Shown: one piece after another, positions 7,394-17,452 of the stretch
Layout of the letters: every line of letters begins with the position of its first letter
Numbering within the stretch: position 1 is the first letter of the stretch
Assembly (NCBI GenBank): GCA_015059145.1
Contig: SVAZ01000009.1
Location: forward strand, 1 to 61,185
Reading direction: 5' to 3'
DNA from: Erysipelotrichaceae bacterium
Lineage (GTDB): Bacteria; Bacillota_I; Bacilli_A; Acholeplasmatales; Anaeroplasmataceae
DNA length: 61,185 nt
Notes under the pieces: generated by a model
What the model saw: the letters and a program-made list of their open reading frames with translations, nothing else
Told to the model about the DNA's origin: nothing
Databases searched by the model: none
Position numbers and translations under genes: made by a program

Positions 7394-9989
7394 GGAATTA
7401 AAGCCTAAGTATGATTTTAAAGAGGTAGAGGAAGGAAAATATGATTTCTGGCTAAAGGGTGGATTCTTTGAGGCTGGAGATAAGGAAAAGGAGCCATTTA
7501 CAATTGTAATACCTCCACCAAATGTAACTGGTAAATTACATTTAGGTCATAGCTGGGATACAACATTACAGGATATTATTATTCGTAGAAAAAGAATGCA
7601 AGGCTATGATGCATTATGGTTGCCTGGTATGGACCACGCTGGTATTGCAACTCAAGCTAAGGTTGATGAAAAGCTTAGATTACAAGGTGTTTCTAGATAT
7701 GATTTAGGTCGTGATAAATTTTTAGAGGTGGCTTGGGAATGGAAGAAGGAATACGCTGAATTCATTCGTAGTCAATGGGGAGCACTAGGCTTATCCCTAG
7801 ATTATACTAAGGAAAGATTCACATTAGATGAAGGCTTAAATAAAGCTGTTAATCATGTATTTATAACTTTATTTAATAAGGGGCTATTATATCAAGGTGA
7901 AAGAATTATAAACTGGGACTGTCAAGCAAAGACAGCACTATCTAATATTGAGGTTGAGCATAAGGATGTTGAGGGTGCATTCTATCATTTCAACTATCCA
8001 TTTGTGGATGGAAATGGTTATGTTACAATCGCAACTACTAGACCAGAAACTATGTTTGCTGACCAAGCTATTATGGTTCACCCTGATGATGAAAGATATA
8101 AGAGCTTAGTAGGTAAGATGGTTTATATTCCAGGTACTGATACAAAAATTCCTGTAATTGCTGATAGCTATGTAGATATGGAATTTGGTACTGGATGTGT
8201 TAAAGTTACACCAGCTCATGACCCTAACGATTTTGAGGTTGGAAAGCGCCATAATTTAGCTATGCCATTATGTATGAATGATGATGGATCAATGAATGAG
8301 ATGGCTGGAAAGTACTGTGGTATGGACCGCTTTGAGTGTCGTAAGGCATTAATTGAGGATTTAACTAAGAGTGGCTTATTTGTTAAGAAGGAATCAATGA
8401 TCCACTCAGTAGGTCATAGTGAAAGAACTGGTGTAGTAGTAGAGCCTAGATTATCAAAGCAATGGTTTGTAAAGATGGATATTCTAGCTAAGCAGGTATT
8501 AGAGAATGATGAATATCGTTTTGTTCCTGAGAGATTTAATACTACATTAGAGCGTTGGCTTGAAAATATTCAAGACTGGTGTGTTTCTCGTCAATTATGG
8601 TGGGGACATAGAATTCCTGCTTGGTATAAGGATGATGAGGTAAAGGTACAGGTCGAATGCCCTGGTGATGGTTGGGTTCAAGATGAGGATGTTTTAGATA
8701 CTTGGTTTTCAAGTGCGTTATGGCCATTTTCAACTCTTGGCTGGCCTGAAAAGACGGAGTTATTTGAAAGATATTACCCAACTAATGTATTAGTAACTGG
8801 ATATGATATTATTTTCTTCTGGGTAGCTAGAATGCTATTCCAAGGTGTTGAATTTACAGGTAAGGCACCATTTAAGGATATTCTAATTCATGGCTTAATC
8901 CGTGATAAGGATGGAAGAAAGATGAGTAAGTCTTTAGGTAATGGTGTGGATCCTTTTGATGTTATTGCAAAATATGGTACTGATTCATTAAGATATTTCT
9001 TAACTACAAATTCAGCTCCTGGCTTAGATTTGAGATTTGACGAAACTAAGATTGAAGCTTCTTGGAATTATTTAAATAAGATTTGGAATATTTCTAGATA
9101 TGTTATGATGAATTTAGGTGATGATTTTAAGGAAACTAAGATTGATGTATCTAAGCTTAATTTAGTATCTAAATGGATTTTAGCTAAGCTAAATAAGGTA
9201 ATTGAAAATGTAGATTATAACATGGAGAAATATGAATTTGGTGAAGCTGCAAAAGCATTATATGGATTTGTATGGGATGATTTTGCAAGCTGGTATGTTG
9301 AATTATCTAAGGTTGATTTAGCTTCAGATGATGAAGCTAATAAGCAAATGACTAAGAATGTTTTAGTTTATGTCTTAAAGTCAATTGTTAAGATGCTGCA
9401 TCCATTTGTACCATTTATTACTGAGGAAATTTATCAAGCATTACCTCATGATGAGGAATCTATTTGTATTGCAAATTGGCCTTTAGTTAATGCTGAGTAT
9501 AATAATGAATCAGCCATTCAATCTTTAGATGATATGATTCAAATTATTACCTCTGTAAGAAATGAAAGAGCTAAGGCTAATAAGGCACCAAAGGAGCCTA
9601 TTACAATCAATTTATTAGCTAAGGACAATGAGGCTAAGGAAATGATTTCAGCTACATCTGTATATTTAAGAAAATTCACTAATCCTAAGGAATTAAACTT
9701 CTTAGATAAGGCATTAGATCCTAAGGGTAATGTTGTAGTTGTTTTACCAATGGCTACATTATATATTCCATCTTCTGATTTAGTAGATATGGAAGAGGTT
9801 ATTAAAAAGCTTGAGGCTAATAAATCTAAGCTTGCAGGAGAATTAGAAAGAAGCAAAAAAATGCTTTCTAACGAGTCTTTTATATCAAAGGCACCACAAG
9901 CTAAGATTGACACAGAAAAGGCTAAGCAAGCCGAATATCAAGCTCAATATGACGAAATATGTAAGACATTAGAGGAATTAAAGGCATAA
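7386..9989 (+). CDS. valS: Valyl-tRNA synthetase
   Basis: 867-residue class I aminoacyl-tRNA synthetase of normal length. It shows P-P-P-N-V-T-G-K-L-H-L-G-H (HIGH motif, near residue 47) and D-G-R-K-M-S-K-S-L-G-N (KMSKS). An editing (CP1) domain carries 'T-T-R-P-E-T-M-F-A-D', and a C-terminal coiled coil contacts tRNA. It charges tRNA-Val in the cytoplasm. It lies downstream of a T-box leader and overlaps the acetyltransferase gene; folC follows with a TAATG overlap, as in Bacillus. Confidence 0.98.
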   Translation: MSKELKPKYDFKEVEEGKYDFWLKGGFFEAGDKEKEPFTIVIPPPNVTGKLHLGHSWDTTLQDIIIRRKRMQGYDALWLPGMDHAGIATQAKVDEKLRLQGVSRYDLGRDKFLEVAWEWKKEYAEFIRSQWGALGLSLDYTKERFTLDEGLNKAVNHVFITLFNKGLLYQGERIINWDCQAKTALSNIEVEHKDVEGAFYHFNYPFVDGNGYVTIATTRPETMFADQAIMVHPDDERYKSLVGKMVYIPGTDTKIPVIADSYVDMEFGTGCVKVTPAHDPNDFEVGKRHNLAMPLCMNDDGSMNEMAGKYCGMDRFECRKALIEDLTKSGLFVKKESMIHSVGHSERTGVVVEPRLSKQWFVKMDILAKQVLENDEYRFVPERFNTTLERWLENIQDWCVSRQLWWGHRIPAWYKDDEVKVQVECPGDGWVQDEDVLDTWFSSALWPFSTLGWPEKTELFERYYPTNVLVTGYDIIFFWVARMLFQGVEFTGKAPFKDILIHGLIRDKDGRKMSKSLGNGVDPFDVIAKYGTDSLRYFLTTNSAPGLDLRFDETKIEASWNYLNKIWNISRYVMMNLGDDFKETKIDVSKLNLVSKWILAKLNKVIENVDYNMEKYEFGEAAKALYGFVWDDFASWYVELSKVDLASDDEANKQMTKNVLVYVLKSIVKMLHPFVPFITEEIYQALPHDEESICIANWPLVNAEYNNESAIQSLDDMIQIITSVRNERAKANKAPKEPITINLLAKDNEAKEMISATSVYLRKFTNPKELNFLDKALDPKGNVVVVLPMATLYIPSSDLVDMEEVIKKLEANKSKLAGELERSKKMLSNESFISKAPQAKIDTEKAKQAEYQAQYDEICKTLEELKA

Positions 9990-11251
9990 TGTTTAATAAT
10001 ATAGATGAGGTTTATAGCTGGTTATTTAATCAAAAGAAATTAGCTAAAAGAGAAAACCTAGATAGAATATCTAAATGTATAGATATGCTTGGCATTAAAA
10101 CTGATTATAAAATCATTCATATTGCTGGTACTAATGGTAAGGGCTCAACCGCAAGCTATATTAAAAGTATTTTACAAAATACAGGTAAGCATATAGGGTT
10201 CTTTGTTTCGCCATATGTTGTATGCTTCAACGAAAGAATACAAATAAATGATAGGTATATTTCTAATGCTGAAATAATGCATTACTGTAATAAGCTTTAT
10301 AATTTTTCAAATGAATATTATAAAGAGTTTAATGATGTTATTCCTTTCTTTGAGCTTACATTTTTAATGGCATTATTATATTTTATGGATAGAAATATTG
10401 ATATTGCAGTTATAGAGTGTGGCGTAGGTGGATTATTAGATGCAACTAATGTATTAAAAACTGATTTAGCAATAATAACTAATATTGGCTATGATCATAT
10501 GAATACATTAGGTAATAGCTTAGAGGAAATTGCTTCACATAAGCTTGGAATTGCTAAAAAGGGTATGACTTGCCTTACTGCTTGTGATGAAGGGATTAGA
10601 GGCTATTTTGAAGGATATCAAAAGGATAATAATATTAATATGATTTATATTAATGATTATGTTAGTGATATAGTATTAAATGATTATACTGAATTTAAAT
10701 ATAAGGGTGAAAGCTATAAGGCAAGCCTAATCGCATCCTACCAAGCATTTAATGCAAGTCTAGCAGTTGAGGCTGCTAAAATCATAGATCCTAATATACC
10801 TAACGAATTAATTAATTATGGCTTGATGAATGCTAAATGGCCAGGTAGAATGGAAACTATATCAAATAATCCAAGGGTTATTTTAGATGGTGCACATAAT
10901 ATTCATGGTATTAATGCTTTAGTAAATTCAATTAAAGCGATAAATATATCTAAAAGGGTTAAGGTTATTTTTTCTGCATTAAACGATAAAGCATTCGATA
11001 AGATGCTTTCTATATTAGATAATATTTCTGATAAATATTATTTTACATCTATTATGGATTTAAGAGCTACTGATCCAAATGAGTTTACTAAGTATACTCA
11101 AAAGGAATGTGAAATAATATATGATATTGAAGAATGCTTAAGAACAGCTATAAATGATACTAAGGAAGATGAATTATTATTAGTAACAGGCTCTTTACAT
11201 TTCATTTCTTTAATGAGAGATATATATTTTAATAAGATTAAAGAAAAGTGA
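9989..11251 (+). CDS. folC: Folylpolyglutamate synthase (possibly also dihydrofolate synthase)
   Basis: 420-residue Mur-ligase-fold enzyme. The P-loop A-G-T-N-G-K-G-S-T is at residues 46-54, and the later F-N-E-R-I-Q, E-C-G-V-G-G and D-G-A-H-N motifs are intact. It adds glutamates to reduced folates, which retains them in the cell. Start ATG overlaps the valS stop, so it is T-box-controlled with valS unless an internal promoter exists. A strong terminator follows. Confidence 0.95.
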   Translation: MFNNIDEVYSWLFNQKKLAKRENLDRISKCIDMLGIKTDYKIIHIAGTNGKGSTASYIKSILQNTGKHIGFFVSPYVVCFNERIQINDRYISNAEIMHYCNKLYNFSNEYYKEFNDVIPFFELTFLMALLYFMDRNIDIAVIECGVGGLLDATNVLKTDLAIITNIGYDHMNTLGNSLEEIASHKLGIAKKGMTCLTACDEGIRGYFEGYQKDNNINMIYINDYVSDIVLNDYTEFKYKGESYKASLIASYQAFNASLAVEAAKIIDPNIPNELINYGLMNAKWPGRMETISNNPRVILDGAHNIHGINALVNSIKAINISKRVKVIFSALNDKAFDKMLSILDNISDKYYFTSIMDLRATDPNEFTKYTQKECEIIYDIEECLRTAINDTKEDELLLVTGSLHFISLMRDIYFNKIKEK

Positions 11252-11280
11252 AATTTTAATTAATTTCACTTTTTTCTTTT
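11245..11280 (+). terminator. Intrinsic terminator after folC
   Basis: AAAAGTGAAATT and AATTTCACTTTT form a 12-bp stem with a T-rich tail; it starts in the last codons of folC. Confidence 0.85.
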
Positions 11281-11359
11281 TATCAAAATCATGTAATTTT
11301 AAAAAATAAATGCTTTTATTTGCTTTTATATATTTATAATATTATCTTGGTGATCAGCT

Positions 11360-12037
11360 ATGAATATAAAATTATTAGATACATTGGATAGACCAAGAGA
11401 AAGATTAATAAGAAATGGTGCTCAAGCATTGTCTGATTATGAGCTAATTGCGATAATGCTAGGTAGTGGAACTAAAGAACAAGATGTTATAGAATTATCA
11501 ATAAATTTAATAAATGCTTATGGCTTAGAGAAATTATTAAGAATGAATTATATAGAGCTCAAAAAAATAAAAGGTATAAAGGAAGCTAAGGCTACTAAGC
11601 TTATGGCATGCTTTGAGCTTGCAAGAAGATGTATTAAAAAAGAAAATAATATTATTACACTAAAAGATGCAGAATCAGTTTATAGATATGCTAAATCAGA
11701 TTATATGTTTTTAAGGGAAGAAAATTTAATGGTAATATATGTGGATATTAAATGCAAACCAATTTTAAAGAAAATATATTCTAATCATTATGTTGGCAGT
11801 GTTGAGATTCCATGTAGAGAAATAATTAAGGATGGATTAGACGTTAGTGCTTATGGCATATTTTTAATTCATAATCACCCTTCAAATGATTTGAATCCAT
11901 CATCTGCTGACATTGCTGCTACGTTTAAAATAAGAAATGTACTAAAGGAGGTAAGCATAATATTATTTGATCATTTAATAGTTAGTGATATTAGTTATTA
12001 TTCGTTTGATGAAAATAATATTCTAAATAAAATTTAA
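11360..12037 (+). CDS. radC: RadC family JAB/MPN domain protein
   Basis: 225 residues. An N-terminal helix-hairpin-helix-like part (L-G-S-G ... K-G-I) is followed by a JAB domain with metal motif H171-N-H-P and S-x(9)-D (D184). The cellular role of RadC is unsettled despite its name. GGTGAT precedes the ATG. In Bacillus radC lies beside mreBCD-minCD-spoIVFA-spoIVFB; here the mre and min genes are missing, and the two SpoIVF-like genes follow radC directly, which supports their naming. Confidence 0.93.
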   Translation: MNIKLLDTLDRPRERLIRNGAQALSDYELIAIMLGSGTKEQDVIELSINLINAYGLEKLLRMNYIELKKIKGIKEAKATKLMACFELARRCIKKENNIITLKDAESVYRYAKSDYMFLREENLMVIYVDIKCKPILKKIYSNHYVGSVEIPCREIIKDGLDVSAYGIFLIHNHPSNDLNPSSADIAATFKIRNVLKEVSIILFDHLIVSDISYYSFDENNILNKI

Positions 12038-12063
12038 GATATATATAATTAAATGGTGATAGC

Positions 12064-12501
12064 ATGAAAAAATATATATTTTTAATTATAGGATTAATTT
12101 GTATAAAATTGGCAAATGCTTCTTTTATTACAGATGATATAAATATATGTGGTATAGCATCAATCTTTGCAAGCAATTTATATTTAGAGGATGAATCAGT
12201 TTCCTCAGATAATATAGAGGTAATAGATTATGAAATTTCAGAAAATGTTTTATATGTAACACCGGTAAATAGAGAGGTTATATTACCTATTAGTGGTATT
12301 ATAAGTACTGTTACTAAAGATTACATTGAAATTGAATCCGCTAATAACATTTATAAAATATATAATGTTAAAACAGATTATAGATTATATCAATATTATA
12401 AAAAAAATACTATTTTAGGATATAGCGATGAGTATTATATTGAGAGTGAAAATTATCAAACTATAGTTTCGTATTTTGTTTTTAATTATGAAGAAGTATA
12501 A
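12064..12501 (+). CDS. SpoIVFA-like membrane-anchored protein with degenerate M23/LytM domain
   Basis: 145 residues: an N-terminal hydrophobic segment (2-20) and a C-terminal 'V-I-L-P-I-S-G-I-I-S-T-V-T-K-D-Y-I-E-I' stretch. The latter resembles the LytM/M23 fold of SpoIVFA but has no zinc ligands. In Bacillus, SpoIVFA inhibits and anchors the intramembrane protease SpoIVFB. The partner role here is inferred from the next gene, an M50 protease, which it overlaps by 14 nt. GGTGATAG lies just upstream. The similarity is weak; the context carries much of the weight. Confidence 0.55.
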   Translation: MKKYIFLIIGLICIKLANASFITDDINICGIASIFASNLYLEDESVSSDNIEVIDYEISENVLYVTPVNREVILPISGIISTVTKDYIEIESANNIYKIYNVKTDYRLYQYYKKNTILGYSDEYYIESENYQTIVSYFVFNYEEV

Positions 12502-13210
12502 AATAGATTTCAGCTTTTACTTATTAATAATATGCTTTTTATTTTCTCCTTATCAAAATATATTATTGTATTTAATTTTGATGATTGCTATTCATGAGGC
12601 TGGTCATCTATTATTTGTATTCATTTTTAATTTAAGGATTAAAAGCCTTAGGCTATATGCTTTAGGCTTTTTAATGGATTTGAAGGAAGAAAATTTAACC
12701 TTTATTAAGGAATTGCTTTTATATTCTGGTGGAATAATATTTAATGTATGCTCATTATTTTTAATTCCTATGGAGCTTCGAAAATATTTATATTTAATTA
12801 TAGTAATAAATATAATTCCTATTTTTCCACTAGATGGCTATATGATAGTGAGATGCTTACTATCTAATTTTATTCCGTATAAAATGGTTTTATATATTGT
12901 TAATAGCATAGGAATAATATTTTCTTTAATATTATCAATAATATTATTTAAATATCTGGATGGCTTATTAATTATTAACATTGGCTATTTATGGATAATT
13001 CAACTGAAGGAATTCAAAAATATAAAATTCGCATATAGCGCCTTTAAGCTTCGAAGGTATTTAAAACCTCCTAAATTTAATTTAAAGGAAATTAAATTTA
13101 GATTTGATAATGATAATTATCTCTATAAATATAAATTGATTTGTACATATGTGGGAGACAAAAGAGTGGATGAAATAGATATTCTAAAGTTGAAATATGA
13201 AATTAATTAG
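12488..13210 (+). CDS. M50-family intramembrane metalloprotease (SpoIVFB-like)
   Basis: 240 residues with about five hydrophobic helices. The zinc motif H36-E-A-G-H40 lies in a membrane segment, and a third ligand motif F-P-L-D-G-Y lies near residue 117, the arrangement of site-2-protease-type enzymes such as SpoIVFB. I take ATG 12488, inside the end of the preceding gene, with translational coupling; a TTG at 12476 is the alternative. SpoIVFB cleaves pro-sigma-K in sporulating Bacillus. No sigma-K gene is in this window, so the substrate is unknown. Confidence 0.8.
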   Translation: MKKYKIDFSFYLLIICFLFSPYQNILLYLILMIAIHEAGHLLFVFIFNLRIKSLRLYALGFLMDLKEENLTFIKELLLYSGGIIFNVCSLFLIPMELRKYLYLIIVINIIPIFPLDGYMIVRCLLSNFIPYKMVLYIVNSIGIIFSLILSIILFKYLDGLLIINIGYLWIIQLKEFKNIKFAYSAFKLRRYLKPPKFNLKEIKFRFDNDNYLYKYKLICTYVGDKRVDEIDILKLKYEIN

Positions 13211-13239
13211 AATATAATTTTAATAAAGAGGTAAGGATT

Positions 13240-14490
13240 ATGTATAAGAGTTTTGATTTATTAAAAAAATTATATTTTGTAAGAACTGGTGGTTCTAAAG
13301 AGGAGCTTTTAGCAGCAAATATAATTGCTGATGAATGTAGAAGTTTAGGAGCTTCAGTAGCAATTGAGGAATTTAAGGTTGATGGCTATGAAATTAAAAA
13401 TACCTCATTAACCTTTAATGAGCCTAATATAAGTGTTGAATGTGTTGGTGTAGGAATGTCAGGCTCAACACCACTAGAGGGCCTTACAGGCGATTTTACA
13501 TATGTTACAAGTGTTCAAGATGCTGAGATTCAGGATATTGAAGGGAAGGTTTGTCTTGTGCACTCAAAGCTAGTTAATTATAAGCTTTATAAGAGGCTTG
13601 CTGAAAAGAAGGCATTAGCATTAGTATTATGCTGTGGAGATGTTTATCGTGATAAGGATGATGTTGATTTAGATCCATATATGTATCGTGATAGACATTA
13701 TCAAAATGGTAAAATTCCTGCAGTATGTATTAGAATGAAGGATGCTGAAAATATTCTTAGAGCTATGCCTAAGAGTGCTACAGTAGTAAATGTAGAGCAA
13801 GAACTAGAAAATGCTTCGCACAATGTCGTTGCGACTGTAGAGGGTACTGATAAGAAGAATGAGATAATTGCTTTTACTGCTCATTATGATTCTGTAAGCT
13901 ATTCTAAGGGTTCATACGATAACGCAACAGGCTCTACGGCAATTATGCAGCTTTTAGCTTATTTTATGGAGCATAAGCCTCAAAGAACTCTAAAGTTTAT
14001 TTGGTGTGGCTCTGAAGAAATGGGATTATTAGGGTCTAAGGCTTATGTGAGAGATCATAAGGATGAATTATCATCATATAAGCTTTGTATTAATGTTGAT
14101 ATGATAGGTGTTACTATTGGTAATGATATAGCCTGCTGTACAGCGAATCAATCACTTGTAAGCTATATTAAATATTTAGGCTGCGAGGTAGGCTTTGCAA
14201 TCACCTCACGTCAAGGTGTTTATTCTTCTGACTCTACACCATTTGCTGATGGCGGTGTTCCAGCAGTTTCTTTTGCTAGATTAGCTCCTCAGGGTGGAGC
14301 TCAAATTCATTCTAGAAGAGATGTTATTGATTATTTAGAAGAAGGTAATTATTATAAAACGTGTGACTTTATTTCACTTTTCGCTAGTAGATTAATCAAC
14401 TCAAAGGCTTTTCCTGTAGAAATGGAGATTCCTGAAAAGATGAAAGAAGAACTAGATTATTATCTTGGAAGAAAAGAAAAAAAGGAATAA
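13240..14490 (+). CDS. M28-family zinc aminopeptidase with PA insert
   Basis: 416 residues. The co-catalytic zinc ligands of M28 are visible: H in T-A-H-Y-D-S, D in S-Y-D-N-A-T-G-S, the E-E pair in C-G-S-E-E-M-G, D in N-V-D-M-I-G and the last H in Q-I-H-S-R. A PA-like domain lies between residues ~75 and 190. No signal peptide is seen, so it is probably a cytosolic peptidase. It starts at ATG 13240 after AAAGAGGTAAGG and has its own terminator. Confidence 0.88.
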   Translation: MYKSFDLLKKLYFVRTGGSKEELLAANIIADECRSLGASVAIEEFKVDGYEIKNTSLTFNEPNISVECVGVGMSGSTPLEGLTGDFTYVTSVQDAEIQDIEGKVCLVHSKLVNYKLYKRLAEKKALALVLCCGDVYRDKDDVDLDPYMYRDRHYQNGKIPAVCIRMKDAENILRAMPKSATVVNVEQELENASHNVVATVEGTDKKNEIIAFTAHYDSVSYSKGSYDNATGSTAIMQLLAYFMEHKPQRTLKFIWCGSEEMGLLGSKAYVRDHKDELSSYKLCINVDMIGVTIGNDIACCTANQSLVSYIKYLGCEVGFAITSRQGVYSSDSTPFADGGVPAVSFARLAPQGGAQIHSRRDVIDYLEEGNYYKTCDFISLFASRLINSKAFPVEMEIPEKMKEELDYYLGRKEKKE

Positions 14491-14494
14491 AATA

Positions 14495-14530
14495 AAAAAA
14501 GATTATATTTGCAAAAATATAATCTTTTTT
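14495..14530 (+). terminator. Intrinsic terminator after the M28 peptidase
   Basis: AAAAAAGATTATATTT and AAATATAATCTTTTTT form a 16-bp stem with a 4-nt loop. The flanking A and T runs make it possibly bidirectional. Confidence 0.85.
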
Positions 14531-14609
14531 CTTTTCTTGTAGCATATAATATGCTATAATATAATTAATTATTAAAACGTTTTCAAACTGAAGAAGGAAG
14601 GTATTATTT

Positions 14610-16652
14610 ATGCAAGGAAACAAAATTAGAAACGTTGTTGTCTTAGGACATCAAAGTAGTGGTAAAACCACTCTAGTAGAATCTTTGTATTCTGTAACGG
14701 CTAACAAGCCAAAGGGGAGTGTTGAAAAGGGAACTACTATAAGTGATTATCTACCAGAGGAGAAGGCTAAGCTAAGCTCTATTAGATTATCAATAGTCCC
14801 TTCAGTATATAAGGATTACAAAATGAATTTTATTGACATTCCAGGAAATGATGATTTCTTAGGTGAGGCAATTTCTACAGTATCAGTTGTCAAGGGTGCT
14901 ATTTTAGTTATTGATGCTTCAAGTGGTGTAGAGGTTCAAACTGTTAAGCATTGGAATCTTTTAAGAAAACGAAATATTCCAACTATTATATATGTTAATA
15001 AAATGGACAAAGAAAATGTTAAATTCGAAAATGTTTTAACAGAAATCAGAGAAAAATTAGGAAATACTGCAATTCCATTCTCATACCCAATGGGTAAAAA
15101 TGATAATTTTGATGGATTTGTTAATGTAGTTACATTAAAGGCTAGAAAATATAATGGAACTGATTGTGAGGATGCTGAAATCTATGATGATAAGAAGGCA
15201 AAGGTTTTCGAACTTCACAACACAATGGTTGAAGCTGTTGCGCAAACATCTGAGGAGCTTTTAGATAAGTTCTTTATGGGTGAGGCATTAACGCATGAGG
15301 AAATTCAAGATGGCTTACGTGCAGCTGTATTAAATGGTGAATTAACACCAGTATTAGTTGGTTCTGCAACTAAAAATATAGGCATTCATACAATGCTAGA
15401 AATGCTAATTGATTACCTACCTAACCCATCTGATTTAAATCCTATCGTTGGTAAGGATGATGATGGTAAGGATATTGAACGTAAGACTTTAGATGAGGAA
15501 CCATTCTCAGCATTTGTATTTAAAACTATTGTTGATTCATATTCAGGTGTTACATCTATTTTCAAGGTAAATTCAGGTGTTTTAAAGGCTGGAGATGAAA
15601 TGTATGTTCCAAATCTTAAAAAGAATATTTCAGTTAATCAATTATTCACAATGTGTGGTGGTAAGCAAACACCTGTAACGGAATTACATGCAGGTGATAT
15701 TGGATGTATTAATAAGGTTGATGGATTAGAAACTTCAATGACCTTATGTTCTCCAAAGGCTAAGATCACTTATAAGGGAATTGATTTCCCAACAGCAGTA
15801 TATTATAAAGCATTACTTGCTAAGAATAAGAATGATGATGATAAGCTAGGTACTACATTAGCTAAGATTATGCTTGAGGATAAATCTATCGAGGTTAAGA
15901 GAAATGTTGAAACTAACCAATTATTAATTGGTAGCTTAGGCTTAGGACACTTAAACTTCGTACTAGAAAGAATGAAAAATTCTTATAAGCTTGAGGTTAA
16001 CTTAGAGGATTATAAGGTTGTATACCGTGAAACAATTAAGGGATCTGCAACTGCAGAGGGTCGTTATGTTAAGCAATCTGGTGGTTCTGGCTTCTATGGT
16101 GTAGTAGTAATGGATTTCGCTCCAGCTGAGGAAAATACATTTACTGAAGAGGTATTTGGTGGTGCAGTACCAAAGAATTACTTCCCAGCTGTTGAAAAGG
16201 GATTCTTTGAGGCTTGTGAAAAGGGTCTTTTAGCAGGTTATCCAGTTATTGGTGTTAAGGCATGCTTAAAGGATGGAAAATACCATGCCGTTGACTCTAA
16301 TGAATTGGCATTTAGAATGGCTGCAATCCTTGCGTTTAAGGAAGCATATGCTAATTGTAAGCCTACTTTATTAGAACCAATTATTAAGGTTGTAGTTACT
16401 GTACATACTGAAGATGTTGGTGCTATTATATCTGACTTAAATACTAGACGTGCGAAGATTGTTGGTATGGATATTAATTCTGTAAAGGATCAAAAGATTA
16501 CAGCTTTAGTTCCTGAATCAGAAATTCTTGAATATGTAAATGACTTAAAGTCATTAACTCAAGGTAGTGGATACTTTAATAGAGAATTCCACAGCTATGA
16601 AGAAGCTCCTTCATATATTCAATCTAAGATTATTGAGGCTGCTAAGCAATAA
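14610..16652 (+). CDS. Elongation factor G-like translational GTPase (FusA2 type)
   Basis: 680 residues with full EF-G architecture. The GTPase motifs are altered: G1 is G13-H-Q-S-S-G-K-T20 rather than G-H-I-D-A-G-K-T, G3 is D-I-P-G-N-D-D-F rather than D-T-P-G-H-V-D-F, and G4 N-K-M-D is kept. These changes mark the EF-G paralogue group, not the main fusA, which normally sits with rpsL-rpsG. The role of these paralogues is not settled; ribosome recycling or stress functions have been suggested for some. AAGGAAGG lies upstream. It is a single-gene unit with its own terminator. Confidence 0.88.
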   Translation: MQGNKIRNVVVLGHQSSGKTTLVESLYSVTANKPKGSVEKGTTISDYLPEEKAKLSSIRLSIVPSVYKDYKMNFIDIPGNDDFLGEAISTVSVVKGAILVIDASSGVEVQTVKHWNLLRKRNIPTIIYVNKMDKENVKFENVLTEIREKLGNTAIPFSYPMGKNDNFDGFVNVVTLKARKYNGTDCEDAEIYDDKKAKVFELHNTMVEAVAQTSEELLDKFFMGEALTHEEIQDGLRAAVLNGELTPVLVGSATKNIGIHTMLEMLIDYLPNPSDLNPIVGKDDDGKDIERKTLDEEPFSAFVFKTIVDSYSGVTSIFKVNSGVLKAGDEMYVPNLKKNISVNQLFTMCGGKQTPVTELHAGDIGCINKVDGLETSMTLCSPKAKITYKGIDFPTAVYYKALLAKNKNDDDKLGTTLAKIMLEDKSIEVKRNVETNQLLIGSLGLGHLNFVLERMKNSYKLEVNLEDYKVVYRETIKGSATAEGRYVKQSGGSGFYGVVVMDFAPAEENTFTEEVFGGAVPKNYFPAVEKGFFEACEKGLLAGYPVIGVKACLKDGKYHAVDSNELAFRMAAILAFKEAYANCKPTLLEPIIKVVVTVHTEDVGAIISDLNTRRAKIVGMDINSVKDQKITALVPESEILEYVNDLKSLTQGSGYFNREFHSYEEAPSYIQSKIIEAAKQ

Positions 16653-16684
16653 AAAATCTGGGGAAAATTCCCCAGATTTTAATT
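16653..16684 (+). terminator. Intrinsic terminator after the EF-G-like gene
   Basis: AAAATCTGGGG and CCCCAGATTTT form an 11-bp stem, one of the most GC-rich hairpins of the window, ending in TTTTAATT. Confidence 0.9.
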
Positions 16685-16732
16685 AGTAAAGCTAAATATC
16701 AACATTGACATTATTTATAAAAGGATGATTTT

Positions 16733-17452
16733 ATGAGTAAAAAAATATTAATTATACTTTTTACATTATTTTCTGTATTCATATTAAGTGGATGTAATGA
16801 TGCAAAACAACCACTTGAAATAACCTCTGCAGATGGATTGGTAACTATATCTTTAGGTGAATATAGAGTTATAGATTATAAAAAAGAGAAAGAATATAAT
16901 TTAAATGAAACAATAACTTTTGTGGTAGCATCTGAAAATGATTTTTATAATGAAGTAATTAAAAATAGTGAATATTATTATTCTAATTTAGAATTCAAAT
17001 TAGAGGATTTTTATTATGAAGGTGAATATGTGAAACCTCACGATTATTATTCTTATGGTTTTTTATTTAAGGATAATCATTTTTTTCAATATTATATACT
17101 AAATAATAAGGTAAAATTAAAATCATTAGTTTGTGAGTTTTTTGATAATAATGAAGCTTATTATATATTTGCTCCATTATACGAGGCTTTGAATTATGAT
17201 GTTTTATATAGAAAAGATGAAAATTATCCATGGTATATGGAAGTTCGTTGTCCAGAATTATCTTTTGATAATTTATTAACAATGTTTAATTATTTAGAAG
17301 AGGATTATTGTAAAATTGAAGATGAGGTAATCTATTTAAAAGGTATTGATTACAAAAAAGCATCTGATAATTGCATAGAGATATCAGAGGATTATTTAGT
17401 TAGAATTTATAAAGATAACAATGATATTATTGTAGGTCTTGCATATGAATAA
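16733..17452 (+). CDS. Putative lipoprotein of unknown function
   Basis: 239 residues with a lipoprotein signal peptide: K-K start, hydrophobic core and the lipobox L-S-G-C at residues 18-21, so it should be anchored to the outer face of the membrane. The mature part is rich in Tyr, Asp, Glu and Asn, with no recognised domain. AAAGGATGA precedes ATG 16733. It lies alone between terminators. Confidence 0.8.
   Translation: MSKKILIILFTLFSVFILSGCNDAKQPLEITSADGLVTISLGEYRVIDYKKEKEYNLNETITFVVASENDFYNEVIKNSEYYYSNLEFKLEDFYYEGEYVKPHDYYSYGFLFKDNHFFQYYILNNKVKLKSLVCEFFDNNEAYYIFAPLYEALNYDVLYRKDENYPWYMEVRCPELSFDNLLTMFNYLEEDYCKIEDEVIYLKGIDYKKASDNCIEISEDYLVRIYKDNNDIIVGLAYE

Noticed and set aside
8542-8781. 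Antisense ORFs inside valS, parC, deoB, lepA and others
   Set aside because: They are shadows of strong coding frames on the other strand, with no ribosome sites or domains.
14610-16652. Main fusA or a tetracycline-resistance (TetM-like) protein
   Set aside because: G1 and G3 motifs match the EF-G paralogue group; no rpsL/rpsG neighbours, and no feature specific to TetM was seen.
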